Assembly: GCA_009193035.1 (NCBI GenBank)
Contig: SWDT01000105.1
Span: 62,001 to 126,000, forward strand
Direction of reading: 5' to 3'
Source: Halicephalobus mephisto
Taxonomy: Eukaryota > Nematoda > Chromadorea > Rhabditida > Panagrolaimidae
DNA: 64,000 nucleotides
Numbering within the stretch: the first letter of the stretch is position 1; every line of letters starts with the position of its first letter. The translations under genes and the position numbers were made by a program. Under the pieces are notes generated by a model, which saw only the letters and a program-made list of their open reading frames with translations, searched no databases and had not been told where the DNA came from. Shown here one piece after another: positions 45,965 to 57,300 of the stretch.

Positions 45965-47915
45965 ATGGAAGAGCTTGTGATCGATCCGGCTCCATTGCCT
46001 GCGGCAACAGAAAACTACAGTATAACTTGGTTTTTGTCTTGCCTGTGGCATTATTTCTTCAGATGTCTTTTTTTCGTCGTTCCAATAGCCGGAATATCTT
46101 TAAATTTTTATGTTCTTTTAAAATTGCGAAAAATAGCAAAAATCAGCGTTTATCGTTTCGAGACCTCTTCTGCACTCCCGCTGTGCGCCATGTCGATCTG
46201 CGACTCCGTCTGTCTCCTGTCCCAGTTCAGCCAGGCCGTCTTCCACATGGTCGTCAACTGGCAAGAATCCCTCGATTATTCAGAATCCCTCGATTATTCG
46301 GAATCCACTCTGATGAAATTAAGTTTATTCTGCAAAATCGACCTTTATATGATACATTTCACTTCGGCCTATTCCGTGTACTGTTGGCTCATGTTGTCTA
46401 TATTACGGTATACCGCTGTTTTTCATCCTTTTAAATACCGTACTATTTGGAGACAACCGAGAAACGCTTTATTAACCATGGCAATTGCTACATGTTCTTT
46501 GGAAATTTGGATTCTTTTTTTAGTGTCGTATTTGCCTCAGGAAAAAAGCTGCATCGAGAGTCCTGGCACGAACCAATTCACCGCCCAGACCGCTCATATG
46601 CTTGACATTTTTTTAGCCTATGTTGTTCCGTCTTTCGTCAGGATATTACTTGATGGAATAGTCTTGAGACATTGCTACAGACCTAATCTCGTCGAAATAC
46701 CCGTTTTTGAAAGGAGATACGGCATCAGTGCCCCCTCCGGACAACCCGCAACCATGATCGCTAACGACCCCCAGACCACCATGAGCATCATCCTCGCCAT
46801 ACCCAGGGTAAGGGTAATTTTTAATTAAATAACAATATTATTTAAAAAACTCAAATTATTTCGAAAAAATCTACAAAAATTTTTTTAAAATTATTTTTGG
46901 AATTTATAAAACTCTAAAAAACTGAAATTATTTCGAAAAAATCTACATAAATTTTTAAAACTTAAAAAAATCTTTTTTTAATAATTGTTGAAATTTATAA
47001 AATTATTACAAAACTCTAAAAAACTAAAATTATTTCGAAAAAATCTACATAAATTTTTAAAACTTTTAAAAAAATCTTTTTTAAATAATTTTTGAAGATT
47101 TTAAAAAATTTTGAAATAATTAAAAAAATTTTATTTTTGAAAATTTGAATAATTTTTAATTTTAACAAAATTTCAGCAATCAATATCTTACAAACGAGAA
47201 CAATATTCAAAAAAGAAAAACTCAATGATCATGAGGTCTCTGATCATATCCGCCTTGAATCTCGGCTGCAACCTCCCCTCCCATATCCTCAGGGCCTTCT
47301 GGACGCTGGAACCCACTCCTCAGATGAACGAAGGCCTCATGAATTTTCTCGAAGGTAATCTATTTCAAAAATCCCAAAAAATTAATTTTTTTTTCCAAAA
47401 TTTTATAATTTTTTATATATCAAAAAATTTAATTTTTTTTTCCAAAATTTCAAATTTTTTATATATCAAGATTTTTTTATTTCAAAATTTCAAATTTTTT
47501 ATATATCAAAAATTTTTTTACTTTAAAATTTCAAGTTTTTTATATATCAACTTTTTTTTTAATTTCAAAATTTTATAATTTTTTATATTCCAAAAAATTA
47601 AATTTTTTTTTCGAAAATTTTTTAAACTTTTTTTATTCCAAAAATTTATAATTTTTTTATTTCAAAAAATTTGTAGTTTTTTATTTTAAAAATTTATTAT
47701 TTTTTTAAATTTGTAAATTTTTTGATTTTCGAAAATAAAAAATTCCAAAATTTTCAGCTATTAGTCAATTACTGTATTTTGGACAATTCACGTGTAATGC
47801 CTTCTATTTGTCGACTACGATTTATGAAACCTCTACAGTACCCACGAAGACCTACTCCGCCGCCAATGCTTCCAAAATCAATGTATCTCGACTTCTGGAC
47901 AACGAAGATCTCTGA
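45965..47915 (+). CDS. Rhodopsin-family 7TM receptor, orphan peptide-type GPCR
   Basis: Three exons (45965-46807, 47177-47354, 47758-47915) give 392 aa. The start ATG lies 42 bp after an acceptor (ttttttcag ending 45923). N17-Y-S is a glycosylation sequon. Seven hydrophobic segments can be followed: TM1 about 30-54, TM2 with SICDSVCLL (the conserved Asp), TM3 after LFCKID (disulfide Cys), TM4, TM5, TM6 in exon 2 and TM7 (ISQLLYFGQFTCNAFYLS) in exon 3. The DRY motif is replaced by LRY in SILRYTAVFHPFKYRT. ECL2 has the partner Cys in EKSCIESP. TM7 lacks a canonical NPxxY. It resembles the large nematode set of neuropeptide-like receptors; the ligand is unknown. ECL1 contains a duplicated ESLDYS. 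AATAAA is at 47968. Confidence 0.82.
47395..47740. repeat. T-rich array in receptor intron 2
   Basis: Five or six units of aaaatttcaaattttttata plus tatcaaaaattttttt fill the intron between the TM6 and TM7 exons. Confidence 0.85.
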
Positions 47916-47967
47916 ATTTTCATTTTCGTCTTTCTGTTCAATCTAGAACATTCCGGGTTTATTAAAT

Positions 47968-47973
47968 AATAAA
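47968..47973 (+). terminator. Poly(A) signal of the 7TM receptor gene
   Basis: AATAAA 53 bases past the TGA at 47915. Confidence 0.6.
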
Positions 47974-48004
47974 AAATGGAAATATTTGTTATAAAAAGTT
48001 CAAA

Positions 48005-48230
48005 ACTCTCCACACGAATTTTTTGAATTTTCCAGTCAAGACCGAAAGTTATGGAATTTTCCTGTTGAGATCAAAAACTACAGAACTTTTTAGCCAAGAC
48101 CAAAAAATATTCAATTTCATACTCAAGACCAAAAAGCATAAAACTGTCTTGTTGAGATTGAAAATGTAAAACTTTCGAGTCGAGACCGGGAATTATGAAG
48201 TTTCTAGTTAAGACCGAATCTTGTAGAAGT
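48005..48230. repeat. About 40-bp tandem repeat (gtcaagaccgaaa-ttat)
   Basis: Five units of the form ccagtcaagaccgaaagtta and gttgagatcaaaaactacag. The last units lie inside the left foldback arm. Confidence 0.8.
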
Positions 48231-50117
48231 TCGTATTGAAATCTGGAAAGTGGCAGATCTGGTGTTGCCGAAGACAAAAGCACTGCTTGCAACACCCAGG
48301 GAAGCTTTCCTCGCTTGGGGTTTCCAGTCGAGACCGGCAATTCAGTGCTTACGGTCTTTCGGAACTCGGGGAGTCTCGTAAGCCCAGAGCCCCCTGTCTT
48401 CCCTAGGGGTCCGAGGGAAAACCCATTCTCCCTTCCACAAACGTCTAAAAATTAAAAATTCAGGAGTTATTCCAATTGGAACAAATTAATTTTTTATTTA
48501 AAATGTTTTTATTTTTTAATTTTACTGTAACTTAGAAGGTTTACAGTAATACAATCAATTTCCTAATTTTCGAAAATATTTTAAAAACTAAAAAAAGAAA
48601 TTTCTTAAATTATTCCAATTTGGAAAAATTAATTTTTTTATTTAAAATATTTTTTTTAAATTTTACCGTAATCTTAGAAATTGTTTAAAAAAATTTTTTA
48701 AATTGTTTTAATAAAATTCGGATTTTGAGAATGGAAATAAATCAAGGGACATTTTTGAGTTTCCATTGTCTGAGTGTCCTCTTTTCTTGCTTAAGCTCGG
48801 CAGTGGCATAATCAAGTTATGCACTCGGCGACAAAACCAGAACGCCGCTGGCTTTCGACACTTTCCTTTGGACAAGCCGAGAAAGCTTTTCCAAAAGTCA
48901 CTTGTATACACAACCTTGAGATTGAACAGCCGCGTCTTCCTTGTTCCAGGTTGTTCTATTTCATTTTTAATCAATTTCATTTTTATTTTTAATTTTAAAC
49001 AATTCTTAATTTTTATCTTTTTTTATTTTACACAATTTTTATTTTATTTTTTTTAATCAATTTTTAATTTTTATCTTTTTTTATTTTAAAAAATTTTTAT
49101 TTTTTTTATCAATTTTTAATTTTAAACAACTTTTAATTTTTATCAATTTTTAGTTTTTAAAAATTTTTTGAATATTTAAATTTTTTTATTTTTTTTATTT
49201 TTTTGAATATTTTTATTTTTTTTATTTTTTGAATATTTTTATTTTTTTATTTCCTAATTTTTTGGATAATTTAAATTCCTAGTTTTAATAATTTAAATTC
49301 TGTGGTCCTGATCGTTAAAGCTCATTATCCAAGTCCTATTCTTGTCAAATCCCCAGCTGTAAAGACGATAATTTGCCCTCTGGTCGCAGATGCTTCTCGT
49401 TTTCCGCCAAAAGCCGCATCAAGGGAATTCTTACACGACGACGTCCATTTTTCTTCTTTTGTCAAGGCTCTAAACACTCGTATTTTACGGAGCCAGAAAT
49501 AGTCTGAATTAAAAATACTAATCTTTTCAAATTTGAATCATTTCTGAAATTTTTTTTAATTTTTAAAATATTTTCGAAAATTAAGAATTTGATTAACTTT
49601 CAATTTGACTCCTAAGTTACAGTAAAATAAAAAAATTAATTTTTCCAAATTGGAATAATTTAAGAAATTTCTTTTTTTAGTTTTTAAAATATTTTCAAAA
49701 ATTAGGAAATTGATTGTATTACTGTAAACCTTCTAAGTTACAGTAAAATTAAAAAATAAAAATATTTTAAATAAAAAATTAATTTTTTCCAATTGGAATA
49801 ACTCCTGAATTTTTAATTTTTAGACGTTTGTGGAAGGGAGAATGGGTTTTCCCTCGGACCCCTAGGGAAGACAGGGGGCTCTGGGCTTTCCGAGTTCCGA
49901 AAGACCGTAAGCACTGAATTGCCGGTCTCGACTGGAAACCCCAAGCGAGGAAAGCTTCCCTGGGTGTTGCAAGCAGTGCTTTTGTCTTCGGCAACACCAG
50001 ATCTGCCACTTTCCAGACTTCAATACGAACTTCTACAAGATTCGGTCTTAACTAGAAACTTCATAATTCCCGGTCTCGACTCCAAAGTTTTTATTTTCAA
50101 TCTCAACTAACAAGTTA
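48141..50117. mobile_element. Large foldback element, about 2 kb, with about 500-bp inverted arms
   Basis: The left arm (48141 to about 48660) and the right arm (about 49610-50117) are reverse complements with very few mismatches through the core. Shared landmarks include gatctggtgttgccgaagac, gcttgcaacacccagggaag, ggggtttccagtcgagaccg and ccctgtcttccctaggggtc. The left arm has an extra ggagtctcgt. Core arms are much more GC-rich than the flanks. The 950-bp centre holds two non-repeated islands (about 48740-48970 and 49300-49510) and A/T filler, with no recognisable transposase. It is a non-autonomous foldback transposon or an inverted duplication. Frames mirrored in the two arms (about 60-90 codons) are not taken as genes. 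Confidence 0.85.
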
Positions 50118-50940
50118 TAAAAATTCCTCTTAAGATCATTTTCAAAATTTCACAGGAAGTATTTTTCCCATAATAGTGTAATTTAACACCTCAAAAACTA
50201 TCATGAAAATAAAATTTCATAATTATTGATCCCAACCAGAAAGTCCTAACATTTCCCGTCAAGACATTTTTTAAATTTTGTAATTTCAGAGAATTTCGAA
50301 TTTTTATTTTTTAAATTTTAAAGAATTTAAAATTTTTATTTTTTTTTAATTTTAAAGAATTTCGAATTTTTTAAAATTAATGTTTTTAGTGAAATATTTA
50401 TAAAAATAAAATACTGTAGCTTTTTGTGTTTTTAGTATTTCTGTCATGTTGATGGATTTTTGTTTTTCTTTATCCATGTGGATTCCAGATGACCAAAAAA
50501 CGGTTCAACATTATCCCCCAGAGTATTTTTTCAAATTTTCAGTTTATTGACTATTTAACTTTATTTTTAAAAAAGTCGCTTATTTTTGAAATAAAAAATA
50601 TTTATTATTTTTTAGTTATAATTTTTAACATTTTTAATTTCCACAAAATAAGCAAAAATATAAAAAAATAAATATAGTAATTTATTAGAAAAATTAATTC
50701 ATTATTTTTTAAATTTTTTTATTTTTTTATTTTTTAATTTTTAAAATTTTTTTATTTTTCGAATTTAAAAAATTTTTTTTTGATTTTTGAATTTCCCGCC
50801 GAAAGAAAAATAAATTTAAAAAAAATTAATAATTTCAACAATTTATTAATCAAGTTTACTATTTTATGATTTTTATGATAATTTTAAAAATTAAAAAATT
50901 TCGAAATTTTTTGTCAAAGGAAAAATGAACTTTAAAAAAT
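50118..50940. other. A/T-rich spacer
   Basis: 50420-50530 is more mixed, with an acceptor-like gtgtttttag, but no exon can be supported. Confidence 0.4.
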
Positions 50941-50944
50941 AAAA

Positions 50945-51240
50945 AATTAATAATTCTTCTAATTCATTAATGAAACTGACTCATCTTGTTTTTTATTTTT
51001 TAATAATAATTTTGAAAGTTTTAAATATTTTGAAATTTTTGAATTTCCCGCCTAAAACGGGTAAATTTTATAAAAATAAAAAACTAGTGATTTTTTTAAT
51101 TACTGAAGTTGATTTATTATTTATGAAATTTCTGATAATTTTGAAAGTTTTTGAATATTTTGAAATTTTTGAATTTCCCGCCTAAAACGGGTAAATTTTA
51201 TAAAAACGGAAAAACCGGTAACTTTGGCAGTTGACTGCTG
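50945..51240. repeat. About 120-bp tandem repeat, two to three units
   Basis: Units contain gaaatttttgaatttcccgc, ctaaaacgggtaaattttat and ttttgaaagttt. Confidence 0.85.
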
Positions 51241-51269
51241 AAATCGACTCGCTCTTTTTTGTTTTACAA

Positions 51270-51600
51270 CAGTTTTGGGAATTCCTAAAAATCCTGAAAA
51301 TTCCTAAATCCTAGAAATTCGTCTCGAGACAATTCCGAAAAATTTTTAAAAAAATATAATTTTTAAATTCCCGCGTAAAAAACGAATTTTTACAAAAAAG
51401 GAAAAAGCGGCAAATCTGACAATCACTGCTGAATTTTTTATAATCCTAAAATTTCTGAAAATTCGTCTCGAGACAATTCCGAAAAATTAAAAAAAAATAT
51501 AATTTTCAAATTCCCGCGCAGAGCGAGTGGACATTTTACAAAAAAGGAAAAAGCGGCAAATCTGGCAGTCGCTGCTGAATTTTTTTATAATCCTAAAATT
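51270..51600. repeat. About 138-bp tandem repeat, two to three units
   Basis: Units contain attcgtctcgagacaattcc, aaattcccgcg, aaaaaaggaaaaagcggcaa and atctggcagtcgctgctgaa. They resemble the preceding array in the cccgcgtaaaa segment. Confidence 0.85.
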
Positions 51601-52640
51601 TTTTAAACTTCTTAAAAATTTGCCTTAAGGCAATTTCACAAAAATTTATCTTTATTTTTATAAAAATATGATTTAAGAGTTTAAAATTTATTGCGGTTTT
51701 TTCGCTTGAAAGAATTTTGAACTTTGAAATTTTTATAAAATTTTTTTTCACGGACAGTCCGGAAGACCAGTCCGGCTCAAGTCGCCGCGTTTTTTGAGGA
51801 AAAGCTGGCCATGGCACTCCGACTTTTTTGGAAAGAATGGAAATGGACGCTGGCTAATATTTTTGCAATTTTCAATTTTGTTTTTAAAATTTGTTTTTTT
51901 TTAATAAAAATAGTATATTTTTTCTGGTAATTCAAATTTATTTTTTAATTTTCCGGGAAATTTGTTACTTTTTAAAAATTATTTGGAATAAATATTCCAA
52001 AATTCGCGTCGAAAAAATTTGTAAAAAAAAATAAATTTTATATTTATAAAAATTTTTAAAAATTTAATTAACGGTTCTGAAACGAAAGTTTCTATTTCTA
52101 AAAAACTTCAAAAATTCGTAAAACTTTATTTTTAAAATTTTTAATATCAATTTTCATAAAAGTTCGAAATAATTCAAAATCATAAAATTTTTGTTTTTTT
52201 CAAAAATTTAAAACAATTTTTTTAAAATTTAAAAGTTTAAATTTTTCGAAAAAAATTAATTCTATCGTTTTTATATTAAATTTAAATCGGTAATTTCAAA
52301 TTTTTTCGATCATTTTTGACCTAGTTTTATCGATTGAGGCCCTGAGGGCACGAGAAATGACGAGGAATTTTCATAAGCTTTGTCTTTAAAAAACAATAAT
52401 TTTTTCTTTTTCAAAAATAAATTTTTTGTGAAGTTTTCGGTCAAGTGTCCTCAGGGTCTGTTATGCATTAGACTATCCCCGGATTTACTCCAAATTGTTC
52501 TAGCTTTGGTTTCTCTTTCTTTCCTTGGGAACACCGAGTAATGAAACCCGATCCCAGAACGAATTCCATTTCATTCAAATTTTCGTCTTGAACTCAAACG
52601 GAGTTATTTTAGTTCTTGGTCCAGGATAGTGACTTTTTAA
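51600..52640. other. Spacer, no supported gene
   Basis: 51745-51850 and 52440-52620 are GC-richer single-copy islands. At 51750 two or three frames stay open, so neither strand nor frame can be argued. Confidence 0.35.
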
Positions 52641-52659
52641 AATCAAAATCGAATCAAAA

Positions 52660-52890
52660 ATTTTTGGGATTTAAAAAATTTCTAATTTTATTAAAAATAT
52701 TAAAATTATTTTAAAATCCTACAATTTAAAAAATTCTATAATTTTATTAAAAATATTAAAATTATTTTAAAATCCTACAATTTAAAAAATTTATAATTTT
52801 ATTAAAAATATTAAAATTATTTGAAAATCCTACAATTTAAAAAATTCTATAATTTTATTAAAAATATTAAAATCCTACAATTTTAAAAAA
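52660..52890. repeat. About 60-bp tandem repeat, four units
   Basis: Units of attttattaaaaatattaaa plus attattttaaaatcctacaa. Confidence 0.9.
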
Positions 52891-53139
52891 CTGAAAAAAT
52901 TAATAATTTTGAAAAATTAAAAATTATAATTTCTTAAAAACTTTTGTGGAGATAATTTTGTAAAAAAATTGATTTTTAATTTCTATAATATATGAAAATT
53001 TTAATTAGCATTCATTTACATTTCGCTAAAAACTTAATTTTCTCAAAATTATAACCTTCCTTAATCTGCAATAAACTCCTGAAATTTCATTATTTTCTAA
53101 AAATTCCACTCGAAAAAATTTTACAAATTTTTATTTTTC

Positions 53140-53460
53140 AGTGTTTTTTTATTTCCTATTCCAGTCACTATCCAAAAACGATTACCAACTTAGGACCGAA
53201 ATTTCCTAATTTTTATTTTTCAGTGTTTTTTTATGTCCTATTCCAGTCACTATCCAAAAACGATTATTAATTTAAAATTGAAATTTCCTAATTTTACAAA
53301 AAATTATTTTTTATAATTTATAATACTATATTTTTTATGTCCTATTCCAGTTACTATCCAAAAACAATTATTAATTTAAGATTGAAATTTCCTAATTTTA
53401 CAGAATTTTTATTTTTCATAGTGTTTTTTTATTTCCTATTCCGGTCACTATCCAAAAACG
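53140..53460. repeat. About 85- to 110-bp tandem repeat, four units
   Basis: Each unit has tttttttatttcctattcca, gtcactatccaaaaacgatt and gaccgaaatttcctaatttt. The last unit runs directly into the coding-like segment at 53461. Confidence 0.85.
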
Positions 53461-53613
53461 ATTATCGATTTAGGACCAAATTTGCCAAGTTGTGTCCTAA
53501 CAAGTAAATTTGTCTTCTCGGAGCCGTTGCAATTTCGAGAAAGAGAACTCATCGAAAACCCCAAAGAAGGAGATAACCAAATTTTTGCGCGCCACCCTGA
53601 AATAAAGAAATAG
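53461..53613 (+). pseudogene. Unassigned coding-like segment (possible terminal exon or relic)
   Basis: A 50-codon plus frame ends in FSEPLQFRERELIENPKEG and then DNQIFARHPEIKK-stop. It has coding-like composition amid A/T repeats. aataaag overlaps the stop. An opposite-strand 72-codon frame covers the same DNA but reads less like protein. No upstream partner exon was found. Confidence 0.25.
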
Positions 53614-53799
53614 CTTGTCTGTCCAAGAAATATCCAAATTAATATTTTTCGCATATTTTTGTTCATAAAATGAAAGTTGTTATGTTTATTCTAAATGCAA
53701 GTGTTTCTATCTTTGGGAAGCAATTTTCAAAGTTCCATCGGTCTATTGGATGAGTTCTTTTTTGACTAGGAGCTTTTGAAATTTAGTGGGGATTTTTGG

Positions 53800-54300
53800 G
53801 ACTTGGAAACAAATATTTTTACGAAATGGTCCCGACACGAATTTCGAAAACTTTCTAAAATAATTGAAAATTTAGAAAGTTCTCGAAATTCGCATCGGGA
53901 CCATTTCGTAAAAATTATTCTAAAATAATCAAAAATTTAGGAAATTCGTGTCGGGACCATTTTGTAGCAAATTTTTTATTTTTACTCAACTTGGATCTTC
54001 TAGGATTCAGCACAAATTTCTACAGCCATCTAAAATTAAACATTTTAAAGTCCCTTAAGATTCTAGAAATCCATGTCGGGACAACTTTGGACCAAAACCC
54101 ATTCTTAATCACAGTATTACAAATATTAAAAATAGGTTTTAATGCGAAATTACCTCGACGCGAATTTCCACAGACTTGTTTTTACAATCCACTTCTACAA
54201 CCACCATACGAAATTCAAGATTCCAAAAACTCCTAAAACGTCCTAGAAATTCGCGATTTTAATTTCTGAAATAACTTTGAACCGCGGATTGATCTAAATT
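53800..54300. other. Spacer with dense copies of the dispersed CGTGTCGGGACC motif
   Basis: Five copies of the motif, in both orientations (for example gaaattcgtgtcgggaccat and gtcccgacacgaatttcgaa), occur in 53830-54170. No gene was seen. Confidence 0.5.
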
Positions 54301-54355
54301 CATCAATCAACGATTTTTTCAGTTTTTGCTTATTTGTGCCTTATGCGGATCGAGA

Positions 54356-57300
54356 ATGCCGAATCCGCTACCTGCGTCGTCGCAGATTCCGCGCGGCGTC
54401 GGACTTCCGCCGCCCCCGGGGATGGACCCCAAGAAGGGGAAACTCATGTGTATCAAGGTCCGGATGCTCGACGACACCACCGCCGTCTTCCATCTCGGGG
54501 TAAGTATTTCACAACCATCTTCAAAACTCCTAATCCCTACTCTCCCACGGGTTTTCAAGACCTAATTATAGACAAAAACTAATTAATCCAATCCTTGTAC
54601 ATCAGCAGGACGTTACTTTTTATGTTATGGTCTTTTTTATTTTTCTTTAAAGTCGGATTCCATTCATCTTATCCGCCACTTGACCGGTCAAAACAGCGAG
54701 GCAAAGTTCACAGCTGCTGTCAATTCGGACAAGTGGTTATTTTTCTTTCAGGAAGATTGCCTTTGGGATTGATTTTAAAAGTTGAAAAATCCCGAAATTT
54801 ACACTAAAACAAAAAACGGAGAATTTAGTTTTCATTCAGGAAATTGTTGTTCTAAATTTTGACGTGGATTAGGCTTCTTTCCAGGACTTGATTGACGGGT
54901 ACTTTTCCACAAGATTTGTCATATGGTAAACAATATGATGGTAGTAGAAAACAGGGAACAACTTCAACCAATTTCTTAATAGTTCCTCCAACAAATCACA
55001 CTCGCAGTAAACAAGTCTTCAGTAGTAATAGGAAATAAAAATAATCCCAACCACTAAGTCCCAAAGTTAGATCTTCCCAAACGAATTAATCCTACAAAGT
55101 ACTTCTAATAATAGAAACTGATGAAAGTAATTTTAATCACGGAATTTCACGTTAAATTCTTCAAAAATAAACTTATCTCACGAAAAACGCATCTGAAAAA
55201 ATAAAAAAACAAAATAATTTCAATTTAAAAATCTTCACGTTAAATATTTTAAAAATAAAATTACTCCACGAAAAACGCGTTTATAATAACAATAATAATA
55301 AAACAGGAAAAATTTAATTACGAAATTCACAGCATCAATGCCAAACATTAGGCTAGTTCAAGCGCGAACCTCCATATGCACTACGAAGAGCAGACTCGCT
55401 ATGGTTGTCAGGGACTTTCGCGATGGGAGTTGATTTTTTTGTTAAATTGTTTTCCATACCATTAGCACTCGCACTGAAAAATGACTGATCTTTTCTTGAT
55501 TTTTAAGGACTTTCGTGACGAGAGTTGAGTGTCTTCTTTATTTCTTATATTTTTTTCTCTAAAATTTCCATTCACACTTATAAATGGGTAATTTTATTCT
55601 GATTTTTGGGCGTTTTTGCGTTAAAAGTTGATTTTCCTTTTTCTTTCATTTTTCCTAAAATTCCGTTCCACATTGATATATGAACTCGTCTTTATCCATA
55701 GGAATCTTTGTGGTCAAAGTTGGTTTATTTATTTATTTTTTACACTTTCCTAAAATTCCGTTCCACATTGATATATGAACTCGTCTTTATCCGTAAGAAT
55801 TTTCGTGATGAGAATTGTGTTTTTTCTTTTTTCAATTTTTCCTAAAATTCCATTTCACATTGATATATGAACTTGTCTTGATTGCTAGGAAATTTTGTGG
55901 GAAAAGTCGATTTCACGTTTGACGACCATGATTGACAAATGCCATAATGATTCTCCACTTGTCCATCAGAAATGAAATGACACGTTTCAGCACAAAGCAA
56001 CTGGTCAAGCTCTCTTTGACGAAGTTTGCCGACACTTGAATCTTCTGGAATCAGATTACTTCGGATTAGAATTCATAGATGCCTACGGGAACAAAGTCTG
56101 GCTCGACAAAGACAAATCCATCCTCAGACAAGTCACCTCGACCCAAAGTGATGCCAGATTTTACTTCATCGTTAAATTTTACACTCCTAATCCGGCAGAT
56201 CTGGAGGAAGAGTACACAAGGTTCCTGATCAGTCTCCAGATTAGAAGGGATTTGGCTCAAGGAGAGTTCGTATGTAACGAAAACACCGCTGCTTTGCTCG
56301 TGGCCTACATCGTTCAAGCTGATTGCGGAGATTTTTCGCCTGAAGATTATCCAGATCACACTTATCTCTCCCCCATCAACTTCATCCCTCACCAAACGGT
56401 CGCTTTTCAAATAAAAGTCATGGAAAACCACAAGCAATTGATGTAAGTGTTTAAAGGTTAAATTTTACTTTCACAGATTACCGTAGTTGGTTACGGTATT
56501 TCCAACATTTATGAATATTTATAATTATTAACCTCAGAGGACAGAGCACTTCAACTAGGTTTCTAATTATCGCGTAGATTACTGTAGTTGCTGACAAGTT
56601 CTGGAAATTCCCGTCGAGACAATTTTGGAGAAACTTAATTTTCACAAAATAATACAATCATGATTAGATTTTAAAAATCTGATAAAAACTGAATTTTACA
56701 ATTTCGAATATCGACTGCAAAATTCTCACTGAAATTGTTTTTAAAATTTTAAAAATAATTATTTGATTTCAGTGGGATGACTCCAGGAGAAGCCGATTTG
56801 GCTATGTTAGAAATCGCCAGAAGATGCGATTTCTACGGAATCAAACTCCATATCGCCAAGGACATTGAAGGAACGGACGTCAATCTTTCTGTAGCCCATA
56901 TGGGAGTCAAAGTTTTCCATCATCTTCAATGTGTGTCCATCTTTAGCTGGGCTAAGATCAGGAAAATCAGTTTCAAAAGAAAAAAACTGATGTTGAAACT
57001 TCATCCAGAGAGTAACGTAAGTGTTTCAAATTTATAAAACTTATTAAATCTACATGTGAATATACTACTAAATTCATATATGGATTTTTTTCAAATTGAT
57101 ATATGATTTTTCTGTTAAGTTCATATATAAATTCCTTTCTAAATCGATATATGACTTTCTTATTTAGTTCATATATGAGTTTTTTTTCAAATTGATATAT
57201 GATTTTTCCGTTAAGTTTATATATAAATTTTTTTCAAATCGATATATGACTTTCCTATTAAGTTTATATATGAGTTTTTTTTCAAATTGATATATAACTT

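Noticed and set aside
48071..50110. Mirrored frames of 60-90 codons (starting MPVSTGNPKRGKLPWV) in the foldback arms as a transposase
   Set aside because: They are short, with no catalytic motif, and are explained by the arms being reverse complements.
51750..51850. Exon-like AQVAAFFEEKLAMALRLFWK
   Set aside because: Another frame is equally open and there is no convincing acceptor or donor.
54319..54558. Alternative frames over FERM exon 1 (79-82 codons)
   Set aside because: Only the frame giving KLMCIKVRMLDDTTAVF continues in phase into a FERM domain.
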